Assembly: GCA_024803745.1 (NCBI GenBank)
Contig: JANJXV010000013.1
Location: 34,426,001-34,490,000, forward strand
DNA: 64,000 nucleotides
Direction of reading: 5' to 3'
Source of the DNA: Megascapheus bottae
Taxonomy: Eukaryota > Chordata > Mammalia > Rodentia > Geomyidae
Shown one piece after another: positions 44,798-55,075 of the stretch; position 1 is the stretch's first letter, and each line of letters opens with the position of its first letter. The translations under genes and the position numbers were made by a program. The notes beneath the pieces are model-generated. The model was not told where the DNA came from. It saw only the letters and a program-made list of their open reading frames with translations, and did no database searches.

Positions 44798-44833
44798 GTG
44801 GAGGTTTAGCTGTTGGAACAGTTCTTCTGATTG
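44798..44833 (+). CDS. ELP4: ELP4 exon 2 (36 nt)
   Basis: A very short coding exon that completes Gly75 and encodes GGLAVGTVLLI plus the first base of the next codon, joining exon 1 (LLG) to exon 3 (EEDKYN). The glycine-rich GGGLAVGTVLLI corresponds to the early strand-turn of the RecA-like fold of Elp4. The acceptor TTTTGTTTCTAG|GTGG is strong. The donor ATTG|GTTAGT has T at +3, which is weak. The exon is phase 1 to phase 1, and its 36 bases keep frame if skipped. Confidence 0.94.
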
Positions 44834-45055
44834 GTTAGTATAAAACTATGCTTTATCCTCAGGGTTTTGTGGGGGTGGAGGGTGTTGTATAGACTGATTT
44901 TATGAGTTTTTCTATTCTACAATTAAGTATTTATGCAATTAACTCTAAAGAATTAAATTCATAGTAATTTAAATTTATAGTTTGATCTGAACTCAAAATC
45001 GACAATTGTATCTGAAAATACAGGTTTTATTACTTAAAATATTTATAATATCTAT

Positions 45056-45113
45056 TCTGTATGTATGTATGTATGTATGTATGTATGTATGTATGTATGT
45101 ATGTATGTATTTG
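45056..45113. repeat. (ATGT)n microsatellite
   Basis: About 14 uninterrupted GTAT units. Confidence 0.97.
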
Positions 45114-45117
45114 TTTG

Positions 45118-45366
45118 TTTGTTTTTGGTGCCAGTCCTAGAACTTGAACTTAGGCCCTGAAGTGCTGTCCTGAGCTTTTTTGCTGAAGGCTAGTACTCTA
45201 CCACTAAAGTCCCAACAATACTTCTGAGTTCTTTGGTGGCTTCTTTGATGGTTCATTGGAGATAAAAGTCCCATGGACTTTCTTGTCTGGCCTGGCTTTG
45301 AACCAAGATTCTCAGATCTCATCCCCTAAGTAGCTAAGATTACATGTATGAGCCACTGATGTCCAC
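45118..45366 (-). mobile_element. SINE B
   Basis: Reverse-strand copy (GGTGCCAGTCCTAGAACTTG ... GTAGCTAAGATTACATG). Confidence 0.88.
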
Positions 45367-45376
45367 CTGCATTCTA

Positions 45377-45597
45377 CTTTTTTGGTTTTTTGGGGGGTGG
45401 GGGAAGTTTTTCTTGGGGAGGAGGGGAGATTGTGGGGCTTGAACTCTGAGCCACAGTGCCACTTCCTGTTTTCTAGTGGTTAATTGGAGATAAGAGATTC
45501 ATGGACTTTATTGCCCAGGCTGGCTTTGCACCTCAGTCCTCAGATCTCAGCCTCCTGAGTAGCTAGGATTACAGGCGTGAGCCACCGTGCTCCGCAT
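45377..45597 (-). mobile_element. SINE B with deleted tail module
   Basis: G-rich/T-rich start, GGGGCTTGAACTCTGAGCCA joined directly to the CCACTTCCTGTTTTCTAG linker, then a complete head. The middle of the tail module is missing. Confidence 0.86.
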
Positions 45598-45606
45598 CTG
45601 CATTCT

Positions 45607-45820
45607 TTTTTTTTTTTTTCTTTTTTCTTTTTTTACCAGTCCTGGGCTTAAGCTCAGGGCCAGAGGACTGTCCTTGGATTTTTCTCAAGGCTAGAACTCT
45701 ACCACTTGAGCCACAGCACCACTTCTGGCTTTTCCTAAGTATGTGGTACCAAGGAATCGAACCCGGGTCTTCATGCATGCTAGGCAAGCACTTTAACCAC
45801 TAGGCCAAACTCCCAGCCCA
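45607..45820 (-). mobile_element. SINE A
   Basis: Complete reverse-strand copy, T run to AACTCCCAGCCC. Confidence 0.95.
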
Positions 45821-46012
45821 TTTTTTTTTTTTCAGTCCTGGGCTTGAGCTCAGGGTCTGAACCCTGCCCTTGGACTTTCTCAAGGCTAGAGCTCTACCAC
45901 TTGAGCCTCAGCATCACTTCCAGCTTTTTTCTATGCATGTGGTACTGAGGAATTGAACCCGGGTCTTTGTGCATGCTAGGCAAGCACTCTACCACTAGGC
46001 CAAACTCCTGGC
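45821..46012 (-). mobile_element. SINE A
   Basis: A second complete reverse-strand copy directly abutting the first. It ends AACTCCTGGCC before CTGCATTCTA. Confidence 0.95.
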
Positions 46013-46174
46013 CTGCATTCTATTTTTAAAACTAAAATTAATGGAAACTTTTTCTTAAAGTCTCAATATTTAGGGTGGGATTACTATAGTGATTAATTTG
46101 GAGAATAGAGTTACTAATAATTCTTCAGTATGTGTATATATGTATATGTGCATTTATGTGTATCTATCTAGATA

Positions 46175-46445
46175 CATCTAGAGTCAAGCTTTGTACCTGG
46201 ACTGGCCTGGGCTGTGCCCCTCCTACTCTCATATTGCTGCTGATGAAAGGCATGCATTGCTGCACCCAGCCATTGTGTTTCCTCAGTAGCTGGGTAACAA
46301 GCATATACTGACCCCTGCTATATGTTGCAATGAAGTCTTTAAAACTCCCCCCCCCGCCCCGCCCTGCACCTTAGCTGGGTTAGAATAGTAACTTTTGATC
46401 TCTACCTCCCAAGTAGCTAATGTTACAGAATTAAGTCACTTTGCT
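46175..46445 (-). mobile_element. Old B1-like sequences
   Basis: Two degraded reverse-strand 7SL-like pieces, at about 46175-46275 and 46280-46445 (CCAAGTAGCTAATGTTACAG), the latter with a C-rich interruption. Confidence 0.5.
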
Positions 46446-46554
46446 CAATTTAGACATCATTTCTTCATCTAAATTTTAGAAGCAAGGGTTTTCATACTCT
46501 GAATTCTTTCTCTTCATGAGCTGCTTAGTGCCTGGTATGGGAGTATCTCTTTAC

Positions 46555-46697
46555 CTAAGGGAGAGGTGGGGTGGAAGGAAAGGGAAAGTGGGAAAGCAAT
46601 GAGAGGGGATAACAATGTTTGAGAAGTGTATTCACTACCTTACATATTTAACTGTAACCCCTCTGTATATCACCCTGACAATAAAATTATTTTTTTA
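46555..46697 (+). mobile_element. L1 3' terminal fragment
   Basis: Purine-rich run, GGGGATAACAATGTTTGAGA, AACTGTAACCCCTCTGTATA and CCTGACAATAAAA. Confidence 0.82.
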
Positions 46698-46930
46698 ATT
46701 GTAAATTTAAAGTGACTTGTACTGAGCATACTGGTGGTATAACTGTGGTAATCTAGAAAGAATTATTAGTGCCAAGCCTCCATAAAAGTTTTATATTCAG
46801 TGATTATTATTAGGGTATCAAAGAAATGTGGTCAATATTTTAGAGTTATTTAGCCTCCAGAATGATTATAATACAGTGTAGTGGTGCTTTGACTTGCACA
46901 TAGAAAATACTCTACTAAAAGTAGGTCACC

Positions 46931-46947
46931 GGGGGGGGGGGGGGGGG
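46931..46947 (+). repeat. (G)17 homopolymer
   Basis: Seventeen consecutive G between two copies of TAGGTCACC. Length in the assembly is unreliable for such a run. Confidence 0.9.
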
Positions 46948-46956
46948 AATAGGTCA

Positions 46957-47087
46957 CCGGGGCCTGGAGTTTGGCCTAATGGTAGAGTGCTTGCCTAACA
47001 TACACGAACACCCAGGTTCGATTTCCTCGGTACCACATACATAGCAAAAAACTGGAAGTGGTGCTGAGGCTCAAGTGGTAGAGCTGA
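46957..47087 (+). mobile_element. SINE A lacking its 3' third
   Basis: Head and linker are well kept, but the copy stops at GGTAGAGCT with no remaining tail module and no A tail. Confidence 0.9.
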
Positions 47088-48044
47088 AATAGTCAAAGTT
47101 AACTAGAAACATCTCTTTATCCACTTGGATTGAAAGTAATGATAATGGAGAGCTAATAATGAGTATACAAATCATAGCACTATAAAAAAAAAGTCTCATT
47201 GCACTTAATCAGCCTTTCTCTATTGCTGTCAGAAAGTATGCTCTCTAAAACAGCAAAAAAATAATACATGAGTTCTGCTAATCAAATCTCTGAATGAGCA
47301 ATATTGGTAAAAGATAGTTTGTATCATAGTTTATTTCCATTAAAGATAAAATCCCTTAATTTTACCAAATCATAATATTTTGCTCCTATTTTTGTACAAT
47401 TCAAACATCAATGTCCATGTGCCTCTTGAAATACCAGTTTACTATAATTTCACCTTTGACAATTCTGTGTATTATCAAGCATTCTAATATTATCACTCTA
47501 AATGAGATTAGCAGCTTAGGAGTCATTTGGCTAAATTCTTTTCTCTTTGCCAAGTCAACGTGACTCAAAGAATGAATTAAACCTGCCTTAAATGGAAAAG
47601 TATTTCTGGGATATTAACTAAATACAAGGATTTTAGGTCAGTGGTTGGGATCCAGAGGTATTACTATATTTCTTACACTAAAAAAACATTTTTCATTCTA
47701 GAAGAGCAAATTGAAACATGAAAATTACTTGCCTTAATAATTTACATTATATTTCATTATAAACTGAACTGTTTAACCATTTTTTCTGAGGTACATTATT
47801 CATTTACCAAGCAATTGCATGTACAATCATGTATCTGTGCATAAGTGTGACCTTTCAGAGAATGTTTAGTTTCTATAGCAATGTAACTATGGAAACTAGA
47901 GCTAGTATTATCAGAAAAAAAAGAATACTGTAGCCCTTCACAGTGTTTCCAAATAAGTAAATATGTCTAAGTGAAAGGTCATTTTCTAATAAATAATCAA
48001 AAATAGATTTTTCTTAAAACATCCTTAATTTTTCTTACTACTTA
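47088..48044. other. ELP4 intron 2, repeat-free, CNE-like
   Basis: Nearly 1 kb with no recognised repeat and many ATTA/TAAT homeodomain-type motifs. No open gene. Confidence 0.45.
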
Positions 48045-48805
48045 AGCAAATAAGCGTTTTGTTGCTATGACAAAATACCTTGGAAAGTCAGCTTAAAGGT
48101 AGAAGACTTATTTTGGCTCACAGCTTTAGAGGTGTTATTACATAGTCAGCTGGGCCAGTGTTTGGGCAGAACATTATAGGTGTGGAAGTTTGTAGGAGAC
48201 TGTTTACTGGGAGGTCAGGGGGAGAAGCAGTAGGAAGAGGAAGCAACGGAGTTAGAAAATGTAATGGGTGATCCTGATGCTGGTAGCTGACACCTGTAAT
48301 CCTAGATACTTAGCAGGCTAAGATCTCAGGATTTCAGTAAGAAGCCAGCTGGGGCAGAAAAATCTGCGAGACTTACCACTAGTTAAAAAAAAGCTGGAAG
48401 TGGAACTGTGGCTCAAGTGGTAGAGTGCTAGCCTTGCAAACAAAAACTCAAGGACATGGCATGGGCCCTGAGTTCAAGCCCCAGAACTGGCACTAAAAGA
48501 AAAAAAAAGCAGACAGAGAGGGGTGGGGGGGGGGAAGAGAGGCAATGCAAGACAAGACTAAGGACAAAGTATACTCTTCAAAGGTAAGCACTCAACAACG
48601 TACCTCCTCTAACTATGGAACACCTTCTAAATTCTCCACCATGTCCCAGTAGACCACTTAGGCATGCATCTGTTAGTGGGTTAATCTGCTGATGATCTAA
48701 TCACTTTCCCAAAGCCCACCTCTGAGGCTTGCTGTATTTGGGACCATTTCGTCAACATTAGATTTGAGGGGGACATTTCAGGTTCAGAACATAGCAGTGC
48801 TGGAA
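48045..48805 (-). mobile_element. Ancient MaLR-type solo LTR, split by a SINE
   Basis: The plus-strand left edge GTTGCTATGACAAAATACCT and ACTTATTTTGGCTCACAG, and the right edge TTTGAGGGGGACATTTCAGG, resemble the reverse complement of mammalian MaLR (MST/MLT1/ORR1-like) LTR ends. It occupies about 48045-48274 and 48515-48805. No internal retroviral genes are present. Confidence 0.5.
48275..48512 (+). mobile_element. SINE B nested in the LTR
   Basis: GATGCTGGTAGCTGACACCT head, shortened linker, tail module and A-rich tail. Confidence 0.9.
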
Positions 48806-48809
48806 GAGG

Positions 48810-49564
48810 GTTTCAGATGTTTTATATTGAAATTGCTTCTGGCAATCTGGTACATAGGTACCAGATGTGGAAAACTTTAAAATTCTTCACAGTCATCATC
48901 TATTTGTAGCAATATTGACTATCAGGTTTTATAGAAGTTGTCAGTATAAAATTAAAAGTTTTGTGAAAATTATGAATGCATTATTTTTAAAGAAATCTCA
49001 TTAGTTATATCCTTTCATTCCTAGAAGTAGTATGACAGTAGTTTACTAATGAACAATTAATTACAAGTACAGATGTTTCTCGATATACTCCTTAAAATTA
49101 AAAAAAAAGAAGAATGCTTACCTTGATGGTTATAAGTCGAAGGGTTCCTGTAGTTGTATTTATATTTTTAAACCAGTTGTATTTTGCTGTGTAACAAATT
49201 AACAAAAAATTAGCAGACATTTATCATTTTAAAATTTCTATGAGTTTGAATTCAGGTACAGTTTAGCTGGTTCCTTCACTTGTCTGCAGATAAGATGTTT
49301 GTCAGGGCTGGGTTCTCATCTGAGGCTTAGCCCAGAAAGAATCAGTTCCAAGCAAGTCATTTTCCTGCTGGCTATCAGACAAAGTAAATCATAACATGCC
49401 TTCTTATTTCTTCAAACTCAGGAAGATCAACAAGATTGATGTGAAAAAAGTGACATCCTTTTACTATATTCTGTTGGTTAGAAGCAAGTCTCAGGTTCTA
49501 CTGCACTCATGGGGAAGAAATGTCATAAGAGCAGGAATACCAAGAGACAAGAATCATAGGGATT
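48810..49564. other. ELP4 intron 2, unassigned
   Basis: No confident element. Confidence 0.35.
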
Positions 49565-49565
49565 A

Positions 49566-49780
49566 ACCAGGCGTAGTGGCTCACTGTAATTCTAGCTCCT
49601 CAGGAGGCTGAGATCTGGGTATCAAAGTTCAAAGCCAGCCCAGGCACTAAAGGATCTGAGAATCTTATCTCCAATTAACCTTTAGAAAAAACGTGGAAGT
49701 GAGGCTTGGCTCAGGGTAGGGTGGTACAGCTGAAGACCTCAGGGACAACTCCCAGGACCAGAGTTCAAGCTGCAAAACCC
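49566..49780 (+). mobile_element. SINE B
   Basis: ACCAGGCGTAGTGGCTCACT head, linker and tail module ending GTTCAAGCTGC. Confidence 0.9.
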
Positions 49781-49862
49781 ATATATGTGGTACTGAGGAA
49801 TCGAACCCTGGTCTTCGTGCATGCTAGGAAAGCACTCTACCACTAGGCCAAACTCCCAGCCC
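49781..49862 (-). mobile_element. SINE A head only
   Basis: Reverse-strand head and linker (TATGTGGTACTGAGGAATCG to CCAAACTCCCAGCCCT). The tail module and T run are absent, and it abuts the 3' end of the preceding SINE B. Confidence 0.88.
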
Positions 49863-49879
49863 TCAAAGTATATTTTTGA

Positions 49880-49938
49880 AGTGTTTTATATATACATATA
49901 AATATATATATATATTTAACATATATACATATATATTC
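49880..49938. repeat. (TA)n-rich simple repeat
   Basis: Imperfect TA/TATACA units. Confidence 0.85.
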
Positions 49939-50154
49939 TAAGTAATCTAAGACTCCAAAAGCAGACTAGTCATAAAGAGCAACTAAAAAACAGAGCATAC
50001 TAAGTAGAGTGTCATGCACCTGTAGCTTTGGCTTTTTTTGGTGGGGTAGGGGATGGGAATGTTATAAATGGATTGCTTTGAGCCCAGGACTTCAAAGCCA
50101 GTGTGGGCAGTTAATTTGTTTCAGTAGGAGTTTTGGTTTTGGTTTGGGGTTGTT

Positions 50155-50465
50155 GTTTTGTCCCCCCCCCCCATTTGTGGCCTGGAACTCTGGGCCTGGA
50201 TGCTTCAGCTCAAGGCTGAGCTCTTTAGCTCAAGGCTACCTTCCTACCCCTACCCCTACCCCTGGTTCTAGGCATTGTCCCTGAGCTCTTCAGCTCAAGC
50301 CTACCACCCTACCCCTTGAGCCATGACACCACTTCCTGTTTTCTAGTGGTTAATTGGAGATAAGAGTCTCAAGGTCTTTAGTGCCTAGGCTGGCTTTGAA
50401 TCACGATTCTCAGATCTCAGCCTCCTGAGTAGCTAGGATTACAGTGTTAGCCACTGCACTGGCTT
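50155..50465 (-). mobile_element. SINE B, internally duplicated subtype
   Basis: Two reverse-strand tail cores (about 50205-50240 and 50270-50325), separated by a small (CTACCC)-type repeat, then linker and head. A C10 run is near 50163. Confidence 0.87.
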
Positions 50466-50689
50466 TACAATAGGAATTTGACTGTCTGTTCCCTGAGACT
50501 GTCCTCTACCATGCTTCTTCCCATTCTCCACTTGAGTAGCTGGGACTCTTAAATGTGTTCTCTAATATGTCATTAGTTTACTGCTTTTCATTGTTGACTG
50601 GCACTCCATTTGTGTATCATTTTTTTCTATTACTATTTTAAATGTATTTTTAAATAACTAGAAGTATTTTTCTGTTAAATTCAGTAGTT

Positions 50690-50765
50690 GTTAAAGGGGA
50701 TTTGAACTCAGGGCTTTGTGATTACTAGGAAAACACTATATTGCTTGCTACATGTGCTCAGTCCT
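50690..50765 (-). mobile_element. Degraded ID-type SINE
   Basis: GGGATTTGAACTCAGGGCTT, then CTAGGAAAACACTATATTGC. Confidence 0.55.
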
Positions 50766-50769
50766 TTTT

Positions 50770-51690
50770 TTGTTTATTATTATTATTATTTTCCTATAGT
50801 TATTTTTCAAGGAGAGTCCTGTGCATTTTACCTACCTGAGTTCCTATGCCTTTTGGGTAACTGTGGAGATAGACTTGCACCATCATACTTTACTTGTTAC
50901 TTTGCAATGGTATCTTAGTAACTTTTTGTCTGAACTTCCCTCAGGCCACCATTTTCCTAGTCTTCTGAGTAGCTGAATTACACACCTATGCTGCCATACA
51001 TAACTTATTTTTAGTAATTTTGAGTTGAAAATTATTTTTTGAAGTTTGAATTGCAATAACTCTGGACTTTATTACATTTTTATGAGGATTTCTATTTTGT
51101 TTAGTAGGAAGCTAATTTACCTAGATTTAAATTATTAACTCTTCAGTTTTTGTTTATTTATCTAGCCATGCAAGGTTCTCCCCCGAAATTACATTGCTTA
51201 ATAGACAGCTGAATATTGAACAAAATTGATATGTAAATTTGGGACACGATTTTCTTCTGGTTTTCCTCTTAGACTTCTGTCATCTGTTAAGCCAATAGCA
51301 CTTTAGTTGTCTGTAGGCCAAGCTTATTTCAAAGTGAGAACCTCATGTCTTTAAAGGAGTGGCAAATATATGATCATACATGATTATACATGAGTTGCCT
51401 ATTATACTTATCCTGGGCTCTCTTTTCTGCCTACTGTTTGTTATTGTTTCCCACTCGTGCATGGTTTAGTGGTCAGCAAGGGATTTGGGCACAAGTGATA
51501 CTCTTATTTGGATCTGTTAGTCATGTTGTCATTTTTCACTTGGAACATTCAGCTTTCAGCTTTGACAAATCTGCACTCTGTGTTAAGGATGTGATTTAAT
51601 ACTGCCAAAGATAAGGTAAATGAGAAATATTCTTAAGAAAGAAAACCCTCAAACTTGAATCTTTATGTGATTACTTTTTTTCAAAGAAAG
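50770..51690. other. ELP4 intron 2, unassigned
   Basis: Includes a (TTA)n stretch near 50777 and possible old SINE remains to about 51000 (CTGAGTAGCTGAATTACAC). Nothing gene-like. Confidence 0.35.
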
Positions 51691-51691
51691 A

Positions 51692-51784
51692 TGCTAGCTG
51701 GGCACAGTGCCTTCCACCTGTAATCCTAGCTACTTGGGAGGCTGAGATCAGGATGATCTCACCTTGAAACCAGAACCAGCTCTA
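51692..51784 (+). mobile_element. B1-like head
   Basis: GCTGGGCACAGTGCCTTCCA and TCCTAGCTACTTGGGAGG, a 7SL-like monomer. Confidence 0.8.
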
Positions 51785-51800
51785 AAAGAAATTTCATGGA

Positions 51801-52005
51801 GGGGTCGGGAATTTGGCCTAGTGGTAGAGTGCTTGCCTAGCATGCACGAAGACCCAGGTTCGATTCCTTGGCACCACATACATAGAAAAAAAAAGCCAGA
51901 AGTGGTGCTGAAGCTCAAATGGTAGAGCTGTAGCCTTGAGAAAGTCCCAGGACAGTGCTCAGGCCCTGAGCGCAAGCCCAGGACTGGCAAAAAGAAAAAA
52001 AAAAA
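51801..52005 (+). mobile_element. SINE A
   Basis: Complete copy. The target duplication AAAGAAATTTCATGGA lies at 51785-51800 and 52006-52021. Confidence 0.95.
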
Positions 52006-52021
52006 GAAAGAAATTTCATGG

Positions 52022-52165
52022 AATTGTTAGTGGGGGTAGGAGGGAAAAACTGAGGTAATGTGAGGGAAGGAATGACATTGTCCAAAAAGAAATATCCTCA
52101 TTGCAGGACTTATGGAACTGTAACCCTTCTATACATTACTTTTATAATTACAATTAAATTTTTGT
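52022..52165 (+). mobile_element. L1-like 3' terminal fragment
   Basis: Purine-rich stretch, CCAAAAAGAAATATCCTCAT, GGAACTGTAACCCTTCTATA and an A-rich end, the same terminus as at 33440. Confidence 0.55.
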
Positions 52166-52204
52166 AAGTAAATGAGAAAAATTCACAAGGGCCCATGTCA
52201 ACAG

Positions 52205-52403
52205 AAATAGCTAGATTTAGTGGCACTCTCTTGTCACCCAGCTATCTGTGGGGGGAGTATAAATATGAGATCATGGCCAGCCTGAGCATAAAGCAAGACC
52301 TTATCTCATATAACCAGAACACAAGGGTTAAGGGGTAGTGGTGGCTCAAGCAGTAGAGCACCTGCTTATTAAGTCAACTCCCTGGGTTAAAACTCTGTAA
52401 CCA
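52205..52403 (+). mobile_element. Old B1-like monomer and ID-type SINE
   Basis: B1-like remains at about 52205-52320 (GCCAGCCTGAGCATAAAGCA), then ID-like at 52328-52403 (GTGGCTCAAGCAGTAGAGCA). Confidence 0.6.
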
Positions 52404-52904
52404 CCCTTCTCTTTACTTTCCAGTAACTTTACCCATCTATTTGCAAGTCATAGGGTATTGAGGAATTCCACTGAAGGCCTTCTTCTTCCTATAAAGGAAG
52501 GTCCACCTCCAGCCTATTTTGCATTGATAATTTTTTAGGTAAATTCTCATTTTATGCCTGGGCCAATTGAGGCAGTTGTCTTCCCACTTGTACTTCTCCA
52601 TAGGAACACAAACACACATGCCTGTGTGCCCAGCCATTAAAATTCTCCTATGGCTGCAAAGTCAGGCACATCACACCATACTCAGTTATTAGCTGATATG
52701 GTCTCTCAAGAACTTTTCCCCATGCTAGTCTTGATTTCTACCTAATTAATAATTGTTTAAAATTCTGAAAATTAAAAGCAATTAAAGTTAAAATTCAGAA
52801 AAATAAAGGAATAAGGTACTGAGAAAAAGAAAATAATTGTTTCCCAGGAAAATATTTACTGTAAATTTAGTTAGGAATTTTGTCAACATAAAATCTTTCT
52901 TTCC
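52404..52904. other. ELP4 intron 2, unassigned
   Basis: No element recognised. Confidence 0.4.
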
Positions 52905-53401
52905 TTTTACTTCCTTTAATTTTTTAATTATTATGATTTTATAATTGTTATTGCTATATACAAAGGGATTACAGTAGTGGGTGTATTACTTCTTGAACCT
53001 TGATACCTTGTCCCCCTTCCCCCACACATACCCCTTCCAATTTCTTTTTTGTTGTTTTTTTTGTTTGTTTGTTTTTTGCCAGTCCTGGGCTTCAGCTCAG
53101 GGCCTGATCACTGTCCTTGGACTTTCTCAAGGCTAGAGCTCTACCACTTGAGCCTCAGCACCACTTCCAGCTTTTTTGTATGTATGTGGTACCAAGGAAT
53201 CGAACCCGGGTCTTTGCGCATGCTAGGCAAGCACCTTAACCACTAGGCCAAACTCCCAGCCACCTTCCAATTTCTTTTTGGAAACTGGTACCCCTTTCCT
53301 CACTCTCACCTAGTTTTTTCCTCACATCCCTACCCACAAGTTGTATAGTTCATTTTCAACATAGTGTCTGTTGAGTACTACATTTGTTCACCCTTAAAAT
53401 T
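52905..53401 (-). mobile_element. L1-like 3'UTR, host of two SINE insertions
   Basis: TTTTTTAATTATTATGATTT, GGGATTACAGTAGTGGGTGT and a pyrimidine-rich stretch, interrupted at 53050-53262 and terminated at the second SINE. Confidence 0.6.
53050..53262 (-). mobile_element. SINE A
   Basis: Complete reverse-strand copy. CCTTCCAATTTCTTTTT flanks it at about 53033-53049 and 53263-53279. Confidence 0.96.
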
Positions 53402-53402
53402 T

Positions 53403-53683
53403 TTTTTTTTTTTTTGTGGGTCATGTGGCTTAAACTCAGCCTGGGCACTGTCCCTGAGCTCTTCAGCTCAAGGCTACAACCCTTCCCTCTGCCTGGGCAC
53501 TGTCCCTGAGCTCTTTAGCTCAAGGCTACTGACGTACCCTTGAAACAAGCCCCATTTCCGTTTCCTAGACATTAATTAGAGAGAGGCTCAGGTCCTTTTG
53601 TGCCCAGACTGGCTTTGAACCCTGATCCTCAGATCTCAGCCTCCTGAGTAGCTAGGATTACAGGCTTGAGCCACCATGCCTGG
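53403..53683 (-). mobile_element. SINE B, internally duplicated subtype
   Basis: T run, two tandem reverse-strand tail cores (about 53440-53490 and 53491-53540), linker and head. CACCCTTAAAAT flanks it (53389-53400 and 53684-53695). Confidence 0.94.
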
Positions 53684-53699
53684 CACCCTTAAAATCTTT

Positions 53700-54182
53700 C
53701 ATTTTAAATTGCTGATAGATTTTAAAGTCAGGACCAAAATGTGGGAGCAAGTCTGTTTTTACAAATTCCTATAAATATGAATCATCAGATCATGTACATT
53801 AAGTGCTTAATTATTGTGACATGAAAGAAGTATGAGAGTTTACAGGGTGGTTGTTGGTAACAGTAGCAGTTTTAGAGTTTCAGTGCTTGAGAAAATAGAA
53901 TGCTAAAAAGGAAATTCTCCAGTTTCTTTGATATTGTGTTCCTATATACACATAAAGTTTGTGAATTTCAGAACAGTATAGTAGTTGAGGAATAATAGTA
54001 GTTGTGGAATCAAAGTTTCTAGAAAACATCTCTACTTTGCATTGACCATCTGGATAGATCTCTCTGTCTAACTTTGCCTTAGGAAGTTAGAAATTGTTTT
54101 CTCACATCGTATTTTACTGTAAGGAGAAAAAAGTGCAAAATCATTCATGATACCACTGGATAATGAATGTAATTTTTTACAG
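53700..54182. other. ELP4 intron 2, 3' end
   Basis: No element recognised. It ends in the exon 3 acceptor GTAATTTTTTACAG. Confidence 0.5.
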
Positions 54183-54304
54183 AGGAAGATAAATATAATA
54201 TTTACTCACCTATGCTCTTCAAATATTTCCTGGCCGAAGGAATTGTCAGTGGACATACTTTGTTGGTTGCATCTGCTAAAGAAGACCCTGCTGACATCTT
54301 ACAG
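54183..54304 (+). CDS. ELP4: ELP4 exon 3 (122 nt)
   Basis: Encodes the rest of the split Glu codon and 40 further residues, from EDKYNIYSP through [20 protein letters not shown] to [10 protein letters not shown]. This matches mammalian ELP4 apart from a few conservative changes from the human sequence as I remember it (Leu to Met in SPMLF, Asn to Ser in VSGH, Asn to Asp in PADI). The segment forms a helix and strand of the RecA-like domain that contacts neighbouring Elp5/Elp6 subunits in the ring. Acceptor TTTTTTACAG|AG and donor TTACAG|GTAAGA are both good, and the exon ends in phase 0. Exons 1-3 together give 127 residues. The following exon is not in the window. Confidence 0.97.
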
Positions 54305-54364
54305 GTAAGAACATACTCCCTCTATAAACTAGATAGATACATACTTAAATACATTAATAGGATT

Positions 54365-54460
54365 TTATATATATTTTGAAACAGGAGTGCAATGTGTAGC
54401 TAACATTGGCCTCAAATTCACAGTCTTCCTGCCTCATCCTCCGATTCTTGTGTGTTGATT
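54365..54460 (-). mobile_element. B1-like monomer
   Basis: GAAACAGGAGTGCAATGTGT, GGCCTCAAATTCACAGTC and TTCCTGCCTCATCCTCC. Confidence 0.7.
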
Positions 54461-54489
54461 TAATATAACCAGTTTTGATGGTATCTTTT

Positions 54490-54738
54490 TGTTTTGTACC
54501 AGTTCTGGTCTTGAATTCATGGCTCAGGCATTTTCCTTATGCTGGCACCCTACCATTTGAGCAACACTTCCACTTCTGGCATTTTGCTGGTTACTTGGGA
54601 ATGAGATCTCATGGATATAATTGAGCCTCTGGCACCCAGCAAGTATTGATTCTTTTTTGAAGTGGTGTTAGGATCTCAACTGCAGAGTTTCTACTTATTA
54701 GGCAGGTGCTCTATCAATAAGCCACATGTTCAGCCTTT
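54490..54738 (-). mobile_element. Partial SINE B and ID-type SINE
   Basis: Diverged SINE B without its head core at about 54490-54645, then a reverse-strand ID at 54650-54738 (TAGGCAGGTGCTCTATCAAT). Confidence 0.7.
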
Positions 54739-54851
54739 TTCTTTCCTGATTATTTTTGAGAGAGGGTCTTCCTTTCTGCCCAAGGTATACCTAAACCACG
54801 ATTAACTTTAGAAACTGAAAATGCTAGGATTTTATATTTTTTGTACTTTAT

Positions 54852-55075
54852 AATTTTTTATTGTTTATGGGCCCTATCATTGAGATCTTTTGCTCAAGGC
54901 AAGCACTCTACCACTTTAAGCCACATCACCACTTCCAGTTTTTGAGTGGTTAGGTTAATTGGAGATGAGAGTCTCATGGGGACTTTCCTCCTCTGGCTGA
55001 CTTTGAACCACAGTCCTCAGATCTCAGTCTTCTGAGTAGCTAGTATTACAGGTGTGAGCCACTGATGCTCTGCTA
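54852..55075 (-). mobile_element. SINE B
   Basis: Tail module (GCACTCTACCACTTTAAGCC), GTTAATTGGAGATGAGAGT linker and head GAGTAGCTAGTATTACAGG. Confidence 0.88.

Noticed and set aside
45056..45113. CRISPR-like or regulatory tandem array
   Set aside because: It is a plain GTAT microsatellite with no spacers. No CRISPR-like array is present anywhere in the window.
48045..48805. Endogenous retrovirus with genes
   Set aside because: Only LTR-like sequence is present. No gag, pol or env coding remains were seen.
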